A stretch of DNA of 64,000 bases from assembly GCA_047638975.1 (NCBI GenBank), contig JBLINB010000002.1, positions 1 to 64,000 of the forward strand, in the 5' to 3' direction. This document shows positions 9,226 through 17,581 of the stretch, piece by piece (positions within the stretch are counted from its first letter, which is position 1; the number at the start of each line of letters is the position of its first letter). Origin of the DNA: JAPKEZ01 sp047638975. Its GTDB lineage: Bacteria > Planctomycetota > UBA1135. Made by a program: the position numbers and the translations under genes. Below the pieces are notes generated by a model. The model did no database searches. It saw only the letters and a list, made by a program, of their open reading frames with translations, and had not been told where the DNA came from.

Positions 9226-10113
9226 ATGCAAACTTCATACCAATTCCGTGGGAAAGTAGCGTCAATCATGCTGCTGTTTAGCCCTATGATAATCTCGTGC
9301 TCAGATGGCGCAACTCCCTTTATCTCAAAGGCTTCAGTCTCTTTGGCTACGGAGACATTAAAGCAACCTGAGCCGGCAAAATTGCTGCTCGAGCGTTCGC
9401 GCACAATTGCTGTGCGATATCGCACGCTTTCAGACCGAACGCAGCGCGTCCAAGCTCTTTCCGAAATGCAAATATGCCTGCGCGCGGCAGCTGAATTACA
9501 CCTCGCGCATCCTTTAGACTGGGCAACGGCTATAGAAACGGACAAGGGTAATCATGCCGAACTAGCTGTAGAAGAGTTTTTATGCGCAGAGTACTTACTC
9601 GACGAAGACGCGTTGCTGACGATCATCCGTCAACAAGACCGGCGCACAACACCATCCGAACTGCGACTCGCTTGCCATAAAGCTCTCTGGAGGGTCTCTC
9701 CACAGGAAGCATACAGCCGCGCTCGCAATCTGATGTTTCGCGAGAAACCACGCGCTGGAGATGCCCTACGCCCTAATTATCTTGAGTACCTTCTTATTGA
9801 TATAGATGGGCCTTTGGTCGATGAGCTGCTGATTTCGATTGCCGCTGAAGAAAGCATGGAGCCTCGCGCGCGCAGTTTGGCCATGGACGCAATCGTCGAC
9901 CGCCAGCTAGCAGAGGTCTCGCCAATACTTGAAAGCATTTTTGACACCGAGGCTACAAATTTCTTGATACGCAAGCAGGCGCTTTTAGCTATTCTGCAGC
10001 TTGACCAACAACGTGGTTTCTCCATTTTACTAAACAAAATGCCGCAACGTAGTTCAAACTTGGGCATGCACACTTTTATGTCTACTCTACGCGAACAGTA
10101 CAATCTTAAGTAA
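9226..10113 (+). CDS. Predicted lipoprotein, alpha-helical repeat-like
   Basis: A 295-residue protein not assignable to a named family. The N-terminus MQTSYQFRGKVASIMLLFSPMIISC is a signal peptide with lipobox MIISC, so Cys25 would be lipidated. The rest is helical with spaced Leu/Ala patterns, for example RARSLAMDAIVDRQLAEVSP and IRKQALLAILQL, resembling degenerate HEAT-type repeats. The stop and the next gene's start overlap as TAATG, so it is translationally coupled to tatD. It is divergent from the giant lipoprotein at 6011-9136, leaving 89 bp for two promoters. A later start at Met15 would also leave a lipobox, so the exact N-terminus is uncertain. Confidence 0.65.
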   Translation: MQTSYQFRGKVASIMLLFSPMIISCSDGATPFISKASVSLATETLKQPEPAKLLLERSRTIAVRYRTLSDRTQRVQALSEMQICLRAAAELHLAHPLDWATAIETDKGNHAELAVEEFLCAEYLLDEDALLTIIRQQDRRTTPSELRLACHKALWRVSPQEAYSRARNLMFREKPRAGDALRPNYLEYLLIDIDGPLVDELLISIAAEESMEPRARSLAMDAIVDRQLAEVSPILESIFDTEATNFLIRKQALLAILQLDQQRGFSILLNKMPQRSSNLGMHTFMSTLREQYNLK

Positions 10114-10883
10114 TGACCATCTTTGATTCACATTGTCATCTGTATTGGGATGAAGAAGAAAATAGTGTCGCTGATCAATTGCGGATTGCAGCTGATGTTG
10201 GGGTCGTTAAGTTTATGTGTGTCGGAACTAACGCCACGACCTCCGCACGCTGCCAAGAAATAAGCGCAGCACATCCACAAGTAATTTCTTCGCTCGGTAT
10301 TCATCCAAACGACGTCGGAGAACCTGCTGAGCTTGATGACAAACTGGCGCTAATAAAAAGCATGTCCGCGCAAGGCGAATGGCACGCTATCGGAGAAACC
10401 GGACTCGACTTTTTCCATAAGCGCGGCCATCCAGAAGCACAGGCTAAGTCCTTGCTCTTTCACCTCGACTTAGCCGATGAACTTGGCGTGCCAACCATCA
10501 TTCATTGCCGAAATGCCATTCACGAATTAGTACCCCTGCTAGAGAAACGTGGACGCAAAATATCTGGCGTCATGCATTGTTTCTCAGAGGGGCCTGAGTT
10601 TGTCAGGCGCCTGCTCGATTTAGGAATGCATTTTAGTTTTGCAGGCAACGTCAGCTATCCAAAATCGGAGCCCATTCGTGAATCCGTGCGCTGTGTCCCC
10701 CTCAATAGATTGCTGGTTGAAACCGATGCACCCTTTCTTGCTCCACAACCAAAGCGCGGCAAGAAAAACCAATCGGCTTACATCGTTCATACCCTAGAAG
10801 CTGTGGCTATTGCCCGCGATCAGACCGCTGCTGAAATATCGCAGCAAGTGTTTGACAACACCTGCAGTCTATTTCAGTTCTAA
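10113..10883 (+). CDS. tatD: TatD family metal-dependent DNase
   Basis: A 256-residue TatD-type hydrolase, a cytoplasmic two-metal enzyme with 3'-5' exonuclease or deoxyribonuclease activity in characterised members. The motifs appear in family order: FDSHCHLYWDE (metal HxH, residues 4-14), GETGLDFFHKRG (bridging Glu), IIHCRNA, GVMHCFSEG and LLVETDAPFLAP (metal Asp). Length is normal for the family. It begins on the stop codon of the preceding lipoprotein gene (TAATG), indicating coupling. Its 3' end overlaps the convergent pseudopilin gene by 15 bp, so transcripts from the two strands would be complementary there. Confidence 0.93.
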   Translation: MTIFDSHCHLYWDEEENSVADQLRIAADVGVVKFMCVGTNATTSARCQEISAAHPQVISSLGIHPNDVGEPAELDDKLALIKSMSAQGEWHAIGETGLDFFHKRGHPEAQAKSLLFHLDLADELGVPTIIHCRNAIHELVPLLEKRGRKISGVMHCFSEGPEFVRRLLDLGMHFSFAGNVSYPKSEPIRESVRCVPLNRLLVETDAPFLAPQPKRGKKNQSAYIVHTLEAVAIARDQTAAEISQQVFDNTCSLFQF

Positions 10884-11417
10884 GTTGATTAGCTGCTCTG
10901 CAGCTGGCACCGAGCCTTGAGGAGTCTCTTCCCAAGAATAACTCTCTAGAGACTGGCTAACTTTAAAGTTCGAGAAATCGACCCAGTAACTGGTTTCTCC
11001 AGAGTACTTATTTAAGTTTGGCCAGGCCCAGCAGCCGCGGATATCTCTATTTGCCGTGCGTCCTAATTGAAAACGATAGCCCCCGCGATGGGCCACACCT
11101 CTATCGCCGATAATCATCGGTGGCGTTAACGCTAGAAAAGGTACGCGCAGGACTGACATTGGTGAAGCGTTTGGATCGCTTGAAATCGGCACCGTGGTAG
11201 CAAGCCTGTATAAAGAGGCGTATGCTCCTGTTTGCTGGTGCCACACTTGCTGTGCGTCTGCGATCATTTCTAGATACGCAACCGCATGCTGCTCGTTTTC
11301 GACACTACGCTGCTTCAAGGCAAGCGGCATTGCCAACAGCGCGATTACGCTAAGCACACACACAAACACAACCAATTCACTGAGGATGAATGCGCGGATG
11401 CGGTGGTGGCTGCTCAT
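10869..11417 (-). CDS. Type II secretion/type IV pilus pseudopilin-like protein
   Basis: A protein of about 182 residues with a class III prepilin leader. From the ATG at 11417 it begins MSSHHRIRAFILSELVVF, with cleavage predicted between Ala9 and Phe10, Glu at +5 and a hydrophobic helix of about 20 residues. The residue at -1 is Ala instead of the usual Gly. A longer frame reaches back to 11453 but would add a second hydrophobic stretch and run into the terminator hairpin, so I rejected it. The globular part (HQQTGAYASLYRLATTVPI) looks like a GspG/PilE-type minor pilin. The prepilin peptidase lies 0.8 kb upstream on the same strand. It could serve a secretion or pilus system encoded elsewhere. 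Confidence 0.7.
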   Translation of the reverse strand: MSSHHRIRAFILSELVVFVCVLSVIALLAMPLALKQRSVENEQHAVAYLEMIADAQQVWHQQTGAYASLYRLATTVPISSDPNASPMSVLRVPFLALTPPMIIGDRGVAHRGGYRFQLGRTANRDIRGCWAWPNLNKYSGETSYWVDFSNFKVSQSLESYSWEETPQGSVPAAEQLINLELK

Positions 11418-11435
11418 GAAGCGTATATTAATAAA

Positions 11436-11474
11436 AAAGCAGGCGCTATACAATCACTGTATAGCGCCTGCTTT
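11436..11474 (-). terminator. Rho-independent terminator after the OmpA-like gene
   Basis: A perfect 17-bp inverted repeat (AAAGCAGGCGCTATACA and its complement) with a 5-nt loop. On the minus strand the stem is followed by a run of T. It begins 11 nt after the stop codon of the OmpA-like gene and should end the six-gene lipoprotein operon. The pseudopilin start codon lies only 18 nt beyond it, so that gene needs either readthrough or a promoter of its own. Confidence 0.9.
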
Positions 11475-11484
11475 AAGTATTCCC

Positions 11485-12180
11485 TTAGTGATTCGGGATT
11501 ACTAGTATTTCTACACGACGGTTACTCGCCTTACCTGCTTGCGTCTTGTTATCAGCCTTTGGCTTCCATTCGCCATGGCCTGAAATACGCACATACTCTG
11601 GAGCAATCTTCATATCTTTAATAAAGAAGTTAGCTACAGAAAGAGCACGGTTTACAGACAACTCGAGGTTACTATCCCAGCCAGATTTATTTGGCTTATC
11701 CGAATCGGTGTGACCTTCAACCCAAAAAGTACTGTTTGAGTAATCGCTATGCAAGATAGCAGAAACGGTCTTCAAGCTATCTTTACCCTTTTGATTAAGG
11801 ACGGCTTTTCCGGATGGGAAACTTAAGCTTGATGGTAAACCTAGAACGATAAAGCCACCGCGGCTTTCAACGTTAACACCGGTTCCGGCAAGTCGTGAAA
11901 CCAAGCCCTCGACTTCGGAGCTTTGCTTAGCAAATGCTGCTTCGCTCGCAGTAACGCGGCTTTGCAGATCGGCATTGCTATCTTGTTCGAATACGATTTG
12001 TTCAGAAAGTGATGCGTTCTCGGCCTGAATACGATCGCGCTCCATGCGCAATGAGTCGTTAGCTTGAGAGAATGCTTCGAGTTGTTGATCTTGGTCTTCG
12101 ATCACTTGACGTTGCATGCTTGATTGACAAGCAGGTGCAACCAAGGCGATTAGTGCGATTAGTAATGTGGATTTTTTCAT
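11485..12180 (-). CDS. OmpA/Pal-like peptidoglycan-binding lipoprotein
   Basis: A 231-residue lipoprotein with signal peptide MKKSTLLIALIALVAPAC (lipidated Cys18). Residues 25-95 are strongly charged with heptad-like spacing (QDQQLEAFSQANDSLRMERD), a likely coiled coil. The C-terminal OmpA domain holds FWVEGHTDSDKP, LSVNRALSVANFF and RISGHGEWKP, including the Asp and Arg that bind diaminopimelate, and ends NRRVEILVIPNH. It should tether an outer-membrane complex to peptidoglycan. It is the last gene of the operon holding four large Ig-like lipoproteins and a prepilin peptidase, 12 bp behind the latter, so it may anchor that assembly. Confidence 0.88.
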   Translation of the reverse strand: MKKSTLLIALIALVAPACQSSMQRQVIEDQDQQLEAFSQANDSLRMERDRIQAENASLSEQIVFEQDSNADLQSRVTASEAAFAKQSSEVEGLVSRLAGTGVNVESRGGFIVLGLPSSLSFPSGKAVLNQKGKDSLKTVSAILHSDYSNSTFWVEGHTDSDKPNKSGWDSNLELSVNRALSVANFFIKDMKIAPEYVRISGHGEWKPKADNKTQAGKASNRRVEILVIPNH

Positions 12181-12192
12181 GAGGTGCGATGT

Positions 12193-13185
12193 TTAGCCGT
12201 TGACCAGTAATGATGGCCAGGTGACTAGGAAGAAATTATGTACTTGTAAGGGAAACAACATTGTGAGGATGGTTCCCAGAATCAGAGGCGGACCGAACGG
12301 TATTACCCTACCGACACGCCAACCGACATACGAGGATGAATGAACATAGGGTAATTGACTACCTCGCTGCTTACGTCGTAGTGATACTACGATCCAAAAC
12401 CGCAAGACATTCAATATGCCCAAAAGTGCGCCCGCAAAGACGCCGATGGCGAGAGTCCAGAGAGAACCTTCGATACCGAGGAAAGCGCCGACTGCGGCAA
12501 TATACTTGACATCACCGAAGCCTAAAGCTTCCTGCCCTAGAAGATAAGAAAAACCACGACCAATTCCAAGTAATAATATGAAGGAAATTGAAGAACTTAG
12601 GAAAGCGGAAATTAAAGCGCCGGAGATATTTGCTGTAATCTCGAGTCCAAAAATGCTGGAAATAGTCAAAGACGAGCTAAGATTAGGCCAGAACTGAAAT
12701 TGCGGAGCTATGACAGCCGCTAAGAACCCAAAACCTACCCCACCGATGGTTATCCCGTCAGGCAGGATGAAATGCTTCCAGTCTATTACGGCAGCGATCC
12801 AGAGGGCGGACACGGCGATAAATGCTAGTAAAAGGGGTATCGCTCCACCTCCTGCGGCGGAATCGGCAATCCATGAGTGCGCCACCAAGTAGAAAAGACC
12901 TGCGCAGGCGACCTCGTGCCACAGATATCCGAAGCTAAACGGAGCATGGCAGTAGCGGCATTTACCACGCAATAACAAATATCCTAAAACGGGGATATTG
13001 TCATACCATTTTAAAGTATGCTTGCATTGTGGGCAAAAGGAGCGTGCCGGACGAACAATACTCAACCCGTCTTCCGGAATCCGATAAATAGCGGCTGATG
13101 CAAACGAGCCCGCCATCGCTCCGAGCACCAGAATAAAGGTGTTGTAGAGCCACGGCTCGGATTGAAGTACCTCTAGCCAAGACAT
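12193..13185 (-). CDS. pilD: Type IV prepilin peptidase/N-methyltransferase
   Basis: An inner-membrane aspartyl protease of about 330 residues that cleaves and N-methylates type IV prepilins and type II secretion pseudopilins. The N-terminal cytoplasmic domain carries CPQCKHTLKWYDNIPVLGYL and CRYCHAP, the two CxxC pairs typical of the bifunctional PilD/GspO form. Seven to eight membrane helices follow. The catalytic aspartates are in AAVIDWKHFILPD and FGDVKYIAAVGAFLG, the latter close to the family GxGD motif. I chose the ATG at 13185, which puts the first helix at the N-terminus, over a TTG 30 nt upstream. The gene is inside the lipoprotein operon, 19 bp or more behind the 271-residue lipoprotein gene. 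Confidence 0.92.
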   Translation of the reverse strand: MSWLEVLQSEPWLYNTFILVLGAMAGSFASAAIYRIPEDGLSIVRPARSFCPQCKHTLKWYDNIPVLGYLLLRGKCRYCHAPFSFGYLWHEVACAGLFYLVAHSWIADSAAGGGAIPLLLAFIAVSALWIAAVIDWKHFILPDGITIGGVGFGFLAAVIAPQFQFWPNLSSSLTISSIFGLEITANISGALISAFLSSSISFILLLGIGRGFSYLLGQEALGFGDVKYIAAVGAFLGIEGSLWTLAIGVFAGALLGILNVLRFWIVVSLRRKQRGSQLPYVHSSSYVGWRVGRVIPFGPPLILGTILTMLFPLQVHNFFLVTWPSLLVNG

Positions 13186-13234
13186 ATGCGTATTGTGCGC
13201 TATACATCTTAGCAATTACAGTAAATAATCAGAA

Positions 13235-14050
13235 TTAGTTATCTGCAAACAGCCGAAACTGACGCATGCTGGGCAATAGCTGGCGTCCGCCAATACCCTC
13301 GATGCTCTTTGGCAATACCAAATACGCAGCACCTGAAAAGGTAGGTAAGGTGATTTCAATCGTCGATGAAGATTCGCTGTTACTTAGTAATCGCATGTTA
13401 CAAGCGACTGAACTCTGTTCGGTATTGGCGATAACTACTTCGGCTACTGACAAAGATCTTGGGTCAATCGCTCCATCGCAATGCAGTATTATTTCCCGTT
13501 TACCACTTACATCAATAGCGCTATGCGTTGAAACATTTACTACACGTAATGGCCGAGTGTCTGCTACGAAGGCTGACAAGACTTCGCTGTCATCGAGCCC
13601 AAGAAAAGACATCTTGAGCAAAGTGTCTTGGCGCAAGAACAAAGCGCTCTCTGAGCGAATTGCCGCAACCGCAGGCAAGCCACGTAACAAAATGGTATAT
13701 TTCGAATTAGGGACGAAAGTGGAATCGCTGAGTAGTGGCAAAGTAGGCAACTTGCCACTTATCTCTAAAGAATTTCCGATGATTATAAAATCGTAACCCG
13801 TTACTCGATTGCCTCCCTCGCCTGTTATCGAGATCGCACTACGACGAATCGGGCGCTGTAACTTGTCAGAGAACTTAATCACAATGGGCTGGTTTATCGA
13901 CAATTGAGAAAATTCTTCTACGGTGTAATTACTAACCTCAAGGTAGACTTGTGGCGTCTCTTTAGCGCATGCAAGCAAGCCTATAGACAGCAAAAAGCCT
14001 CGCATCAATAATGATGAGAGGCTTAAAGTTTTGCTCAAGGTTATTACCAA
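13235..14050 (-). CDS. Ig-like domain lipoprotein (short)
   Basis: A protein of up to 271 residues with a lipoprotein signal ending in IGLLAC. Residues about 40-75 form an SbsA-type Ig-like strand set (VIKFSDKLQRPIRRSAISIT), and a second, weaker copy follows (IILHCDGAIDPRSLSVAEVV). The domain type matches its giant neighbours but without their central and C-terminal modules. The open frame starts with TTG at 14050, overlapping the upstream gene by 7 nt; an ATG at 14005 would give a 13-residue signal peptide, so the true start is uncertain. It may be a processed or accessory component of the same surface system. Confidence 0.7.
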   Translation of the reverse strand: MVITLSKTLSLSSLLMRGFLLSIGLLACAKETPQVYLEVSNYTVEEFSQLSINQPIVIKFSDKLQRPIRRSAISITGEGGNRVTGYDFIIIGNSLEISGKLPTLPLLSDSTFVPNSKYTILLRGLPAVAAIRSESALFLRQDTLLKMSFLGLDDSEVLSAFVADTRPLRVVNVSTHSAIDVSGKREIILHCDGAIDPRSLSVAEVVIANTEQSSVACNMRLLSNSESSSTIEITLPTFSGAAYLVLPKSIEGIGGRQLLPSMRQFRLFADN

Positions 14051-17000
14051 GCGTATGGGATCTTGAGGTAGCCCAATGTCGGACGGCTAAGCGCGTTAAA
14101 TCCGCCTTGATTTAAGGCATCGATATCGAAGGTGACTCGGTATCGGATAAAACGCTTACCATCTAGATTGTCTAAAGTCGTAGCATTGACGCCAGTCCAC
14201 TCCGTAAGGGTCGCAGTGTCTGGTTCGGTGCTGTCTGCTGAGATAGCATCCGCTCCTTGAAATTGAATGCGCACCGATGATGACGCTGGCAATTTGTCTT
14301 TAATTTCGCCGGATGAAATGCCGAAGAATTTATTGCGAATCGAGAACGCACCGCCGCCAACCATCTCTCCGTCGGAGACAAGCGTTGTGATGACTAAATC
14401 AGTGTTAGTGCTCAGCGTCGCGCTGATGATTTCGTAAGTGTTCGTTGACAACACGAAGTCACAACCAATAAGCAATTGCGGATTGAACTTCCAGCTATCA
14501 CCGAGAGTTGTGGTGGCTACTGTGACACTAAACCCGCCAGAACCAACCGTCGCAGAAGCGCCTGAGTATATGTCTGCAAGCACATCGACGAAATTGCCAT
14601 TACCTTTTACGTGTCCAAAGGCATCGAGACCATCGAAATCCAAATCTCCGAAGTCGTAATTAGGGAATGGGCCTGTACCAGTAATTGGCTGACGTAATCC
14701 GGCAAGCCCTGTGTCGATCCAGACGGACTGCACTTGCGACTGTGGCGAGAAGAACGGCATCAAAGTAAATGGTGTCGGTAGTGAATAAAGCGCAAGAATG
14801 TCATCTTGGCGAACGGATACAACCGGGTTATTCAAGTTTTCTAAAGTGATGTATTGCTTGAAAGCGGCCTCGACCGAACTGTGATAAGCAATGTCGGTAA
14901 GCGGGTTAGGCAGGTGAATTTGGATGACACCTGAAGCGCCAGCACCACCACGTCCTGTTTGGAAGCTACCGTTACCGTCGTAATTATTAGGTGCATTAGC
15001 AGCAGCTAAAAAGTTTTCGGCCAGCTTAGAAGCTGCCCACCCACGTCGCCCACCTATTGCTTGCATGACGTAATTAGGAATCAAGTTGTCGAAGAACGTA
15101 GAAGGGGTGCCAGGGGTGCCAGCAGTGCCTACGTTGATCAAAGTTAGATTTAAGCCTGACGCTGAGCTAAGTATTAAATGGCCGCCAGAGCCGCCGCCAG
15201 AGCCCGATACCTGGGTTGTAGAACCATCAAGCCCGCCACTAGATGTGGAGTCGCCGCCTGTACCATTGCCACCATTCACTTTTAGAGATGCTGTAGGGCC
15301 CAAGATAATATGCCCAATAACGTGAATTTGGATTTGTCCACCACCACCACCGCCGCCAGCGCCACGGAAGTACCGCTGCGTTGTTCCCTGCGGGAATGCC
15401 AGGTCTGGGTAATGTGAGGTTAACGGAAGAGGCGCTCCTTGACCATCATCCATGTATCGCAAAACTGTTTGCAAGTCGCCTGAAGCACCGCCACCTGAAC
15501 CGGCGTGTGGCGCAAAAAGTTCACCGCTTACGGTAACTGGAACGACACCAGGTGTTCCATCCCAGAAGTAACGCTCACCATAGAAGTCATTTGATGTGCC
15601 AAATATTGGGTCTACAGCATTGAAAACGGAGGAGCCGCCGAAACCGCCATCAGGGCCATTTACTGGCGTGCCGTATAACGCGTTATCATTTAAAGAAATT
15701 CCGGTTTGTGCTGGATCGAAGTTAACAGTGTCGACGGCCACTGGATCTTGACTTTGGTCTTGGTATCCGCGTACCGACTGAGTCGGTGGAAAATTCTCTG
15801 GGGCGCCACTGCCAATGGCTGAACCACGAAGCCCATTTTCAGCACCTACAAAATAGGCGTCTGGATCGATGGTTGAGTTAAAGATCGTGTGCCGGTCAAT
15901 GCGCAAATCTGGTCCGGCATTGTCATGGCCGCTAGGCAGGCTACTTGATGGCCACTGGTCATAGAAAACAGCATCCGTTCGAGTGAGAGCAAAAGCTCCA
16001 CCTCCACCACCACTCGCGACCAGATACTCGGTTCCGGTCAAAGTCGGACCGCCACCTACTGCAGCAGGGTTACGGTCTTGTTGGTAGCCGCCTTCGCCGC
16101 CACCGCCACCGCCTTGGGTAGTACCGAATGGACCACCACCGTTATCACCAAGGGGTGTCGTGAAGTCAATAACGGATGAAGCGTTGCCACCATTACCACC
16201 GCCACATACGCCCTGTCCGCCTACAACGACGATGTCGTGGCGATTAGACAAGCCGTCGGCTTCATTTGCGTTGAAACCGCTAGCGTCTACCTCTCCTTCG
16301 ATACGCGCGTCTCCGGCGACATAGATTATCAGAGGGTTATCACCGAACGCACGTATTGAAGCACCTGCATCAATCGTAAAGTTATCGGTATACATCACGC
16401 CATCTACAACAGTAAAAATATTACCGAAGTCATCAGTATCGGTTTGAGTACCCGTAGTATTAAACTCTAGATGACTACTGCTAAGATGAAAATCAATTTT
16501 TCCACTGCCATTGTCGTCTGGGAAAACGAAACTAGCTGTTATTTGACCTTGCTCTATGTTTGCACTTGGCTGAGGCAGGTCGGCTTCGTAATCGAGGCCT
16601 GTTCCGACAGCGTAATCTTCAATAAATTGATCGTACGTTACTAAGTCTGGATCGACTGAAATATTGGTATAAACCTCCGCCAAAGTCTCGAGCACGATGA
16701 CAGCAGAGTTATCTGCATTACTGTTTTTATCTCCACTTAAGTCTTCGAAATCTGAAGTGGTAACAGCTCGAACGCTGCGTCCTGGTAGTAGTACTCCGCT
16801 AACTTGAAACAATAGCTCGGCTGTTTCGCCACAGTTGTTAACAACCACCCAATTGCCAGGCACTATTTGCGGCACTAACGGGAATGAGCCTAATGCATCT
16901 GAATACTCTACGTAAATACGATCTTTTGTAAAGTTGTCTGGAGATGGGCTGATTCCTTGATCAAAGTGTACAGAAAAAGATGCGCCGCCCATAGAGAGCA

Positions 17001-17565
17001 AGCCTAATCCAGATTCTCCAGTTATACCCGTCATTTGTGGCGGAGTAAACAGAGGGTCGTAAAAATAAGTGTCACCAACTGATGGGGTCACGAAGCGGCG
17101 TGTTAAGCCTACCGACAGTGGATGACCAGCAATATCGCGCACCACGGTATATCCGCCAGAGCTTTCGGTTGGCAACAACAACTCGTAACCAATATTACCT
17201 GGCACAAAGCCGCCATTATCAAAAGCGAGATTACTTGGGCAGGACGGAGTAAAACGAATTGCGTGATCTGCCCTTCCCTGCACATCATGAATTAATTCAA
17301 ATGTGCCTGTAACCGGTATGCCTAGATTCGCTGTATCCGTCGCACGGAATATAACCGAGCTTGTGCTTACAGAATTAAAGTCGATTGCATTATCGAAGTA
17401 AATGTCAATTGGGCGGTTAAGCAGCCAAGTATCACCGTTTACCACAGTCGTGTCAAGGACTGCAAAAGTTGGTGATATGCTGGAAGCACTGTCTGTTTTA
17501 CAGCCAGGCAGAGCTACAGCAAGAGCTGTTATTAATAGGGCCGTGAATTGGGAATTGATTTTCAT
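14044..17565 (-). CDS. Giant glycine-rich lipoprotein with Ig-like domain (family B)
   Basis: A 1173-residue lipoprotein starting MKINSQFTALLITALAVALPGC, lipidated at Cys22. Near residues 50-100 is an SbsA-type Ig-like domain (DIYFDNAIDFNSVSTSSVIF). The middle has several glycine clusters followed by beta-strand-like repeats: GGGGGGEGGYQQ near residue 480, GAGGGGGGGQIQIHVIGH near 735, then ASLKVNGGNGTGGDS and GSGGGSGGHLILSSASG. The C-terminal segment RFIRYRVTFDIDALNQ with SRPTLGYLKIPYAW resembles those of the neighbouring proteins. It shares its architecture with the protein at 6011-9136. The organisation suggests a long beta-helical stalk on the cell surface. Only 16 bp separates it from the upstream lipoprotein gene. 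Confidence 0.8.
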   Translation of the reverse strand: MKINSQFTALLITALAVALPGCKTDSASSISPTFAVLDTTVVNGDTWLLNRPIDIYFDNAIDFNSVSTSSVIFRATDTANLGIPVTGTFELIHDVQGRADHAIRFTPSCPSNLAFDNGGFVPGNIGYELLLPTESSGGYTVVRDIAGHPLSVGLTRRFVTPSVGDTYFYDPLFTPPQMTGITGESGLGLLSMGGASFSVHFDQGISPSPDNFTKDRIYVEYSDALGSFPLVPQIVPGNWVVVNNCGETAELLFQVSGVLLPGRSVRAVTTSDFEDLSGDKNSNADNSAVIVLETLAEVYTNISVDPDLVTYDQFIEDYAVGTGLDYEADLPQPSANIEQGQITASFVFPDDNGSGKIDFHLSSSHLEFNTTGTQTDTDDFGNIFTVVDGVMYTDNFTIDAGASIRAFGDNPLIIYVAGDARIEGEVDASGFNANEADGLSNRHDIVVVGGQGVCGGGNGGNASSVIDFTTPLGDNGGGPFGTTQGGGGGGEGGYQQDRNPAAVGGGPTLTGTEYLVASGGGGGAFALTRTDAVFYDQWPSSSLPSGHDNAGPDLRIDRHTIFNSTIDPDAYFVGAENGLRGSAIGSGAPENFPPTQSVRGYQDQSQDPVAVDTVNFDPAQTGISLNDNALYGTPVNGPDGGFGGSSVFNAVDPIFGTSNDFYGERYFWDGTPGVVPVTVSGELFAPHAGSGGGASGDLQTVLRYMDDGQGAPLPLTSHYPDLAFPQGTTQRYFRGAGGGGGGGQIQIHVIGHIILGPTASLKVNGGNGTGGDSTSSGGLDGSTTQVSGSGGGSGGHLILSSASGLNLTLINVGTAGTPGTPSTFFDNLIPNYVMQAIGGRRGWAASKLAENFLAAANAPNNYDGNGSFQTGRGGAGASGVIQIHLPNPLTDIAYHSSVEAAFKQYITLENLNNPVVSVRQDDILALYSLPTPFTLMPFFSPQSQVQSVWIDTGLAGLRQPITGTGPFPNYDFGDLDFDGLDAFGHVKGNGNFVDVLADIYSGASATVGSGGFSVTVATTTLGDSWKFNPQLLIGCDFVLSTNTYEIISATLSTNTDLVITTLVSDGEMVGGGAFSIRNKFFGISSGEIKDKLPASSSVRIQFQGADAISADSTEPDTATLTEWTGVNATTLDNLDGKRFIRYRVTFDIDALNQGGFNALSRPTLGYLKIPYAW

Positions 17566-17581
17566 CTTAATCAGTTACTAA

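Noticed and set aside
9144..9545. Minus-strand frame of 133 codons
   Set aside because: It is antisense to the lipoprotein gene at 9226-10113, which has a lipobox and is coupled to tatD.
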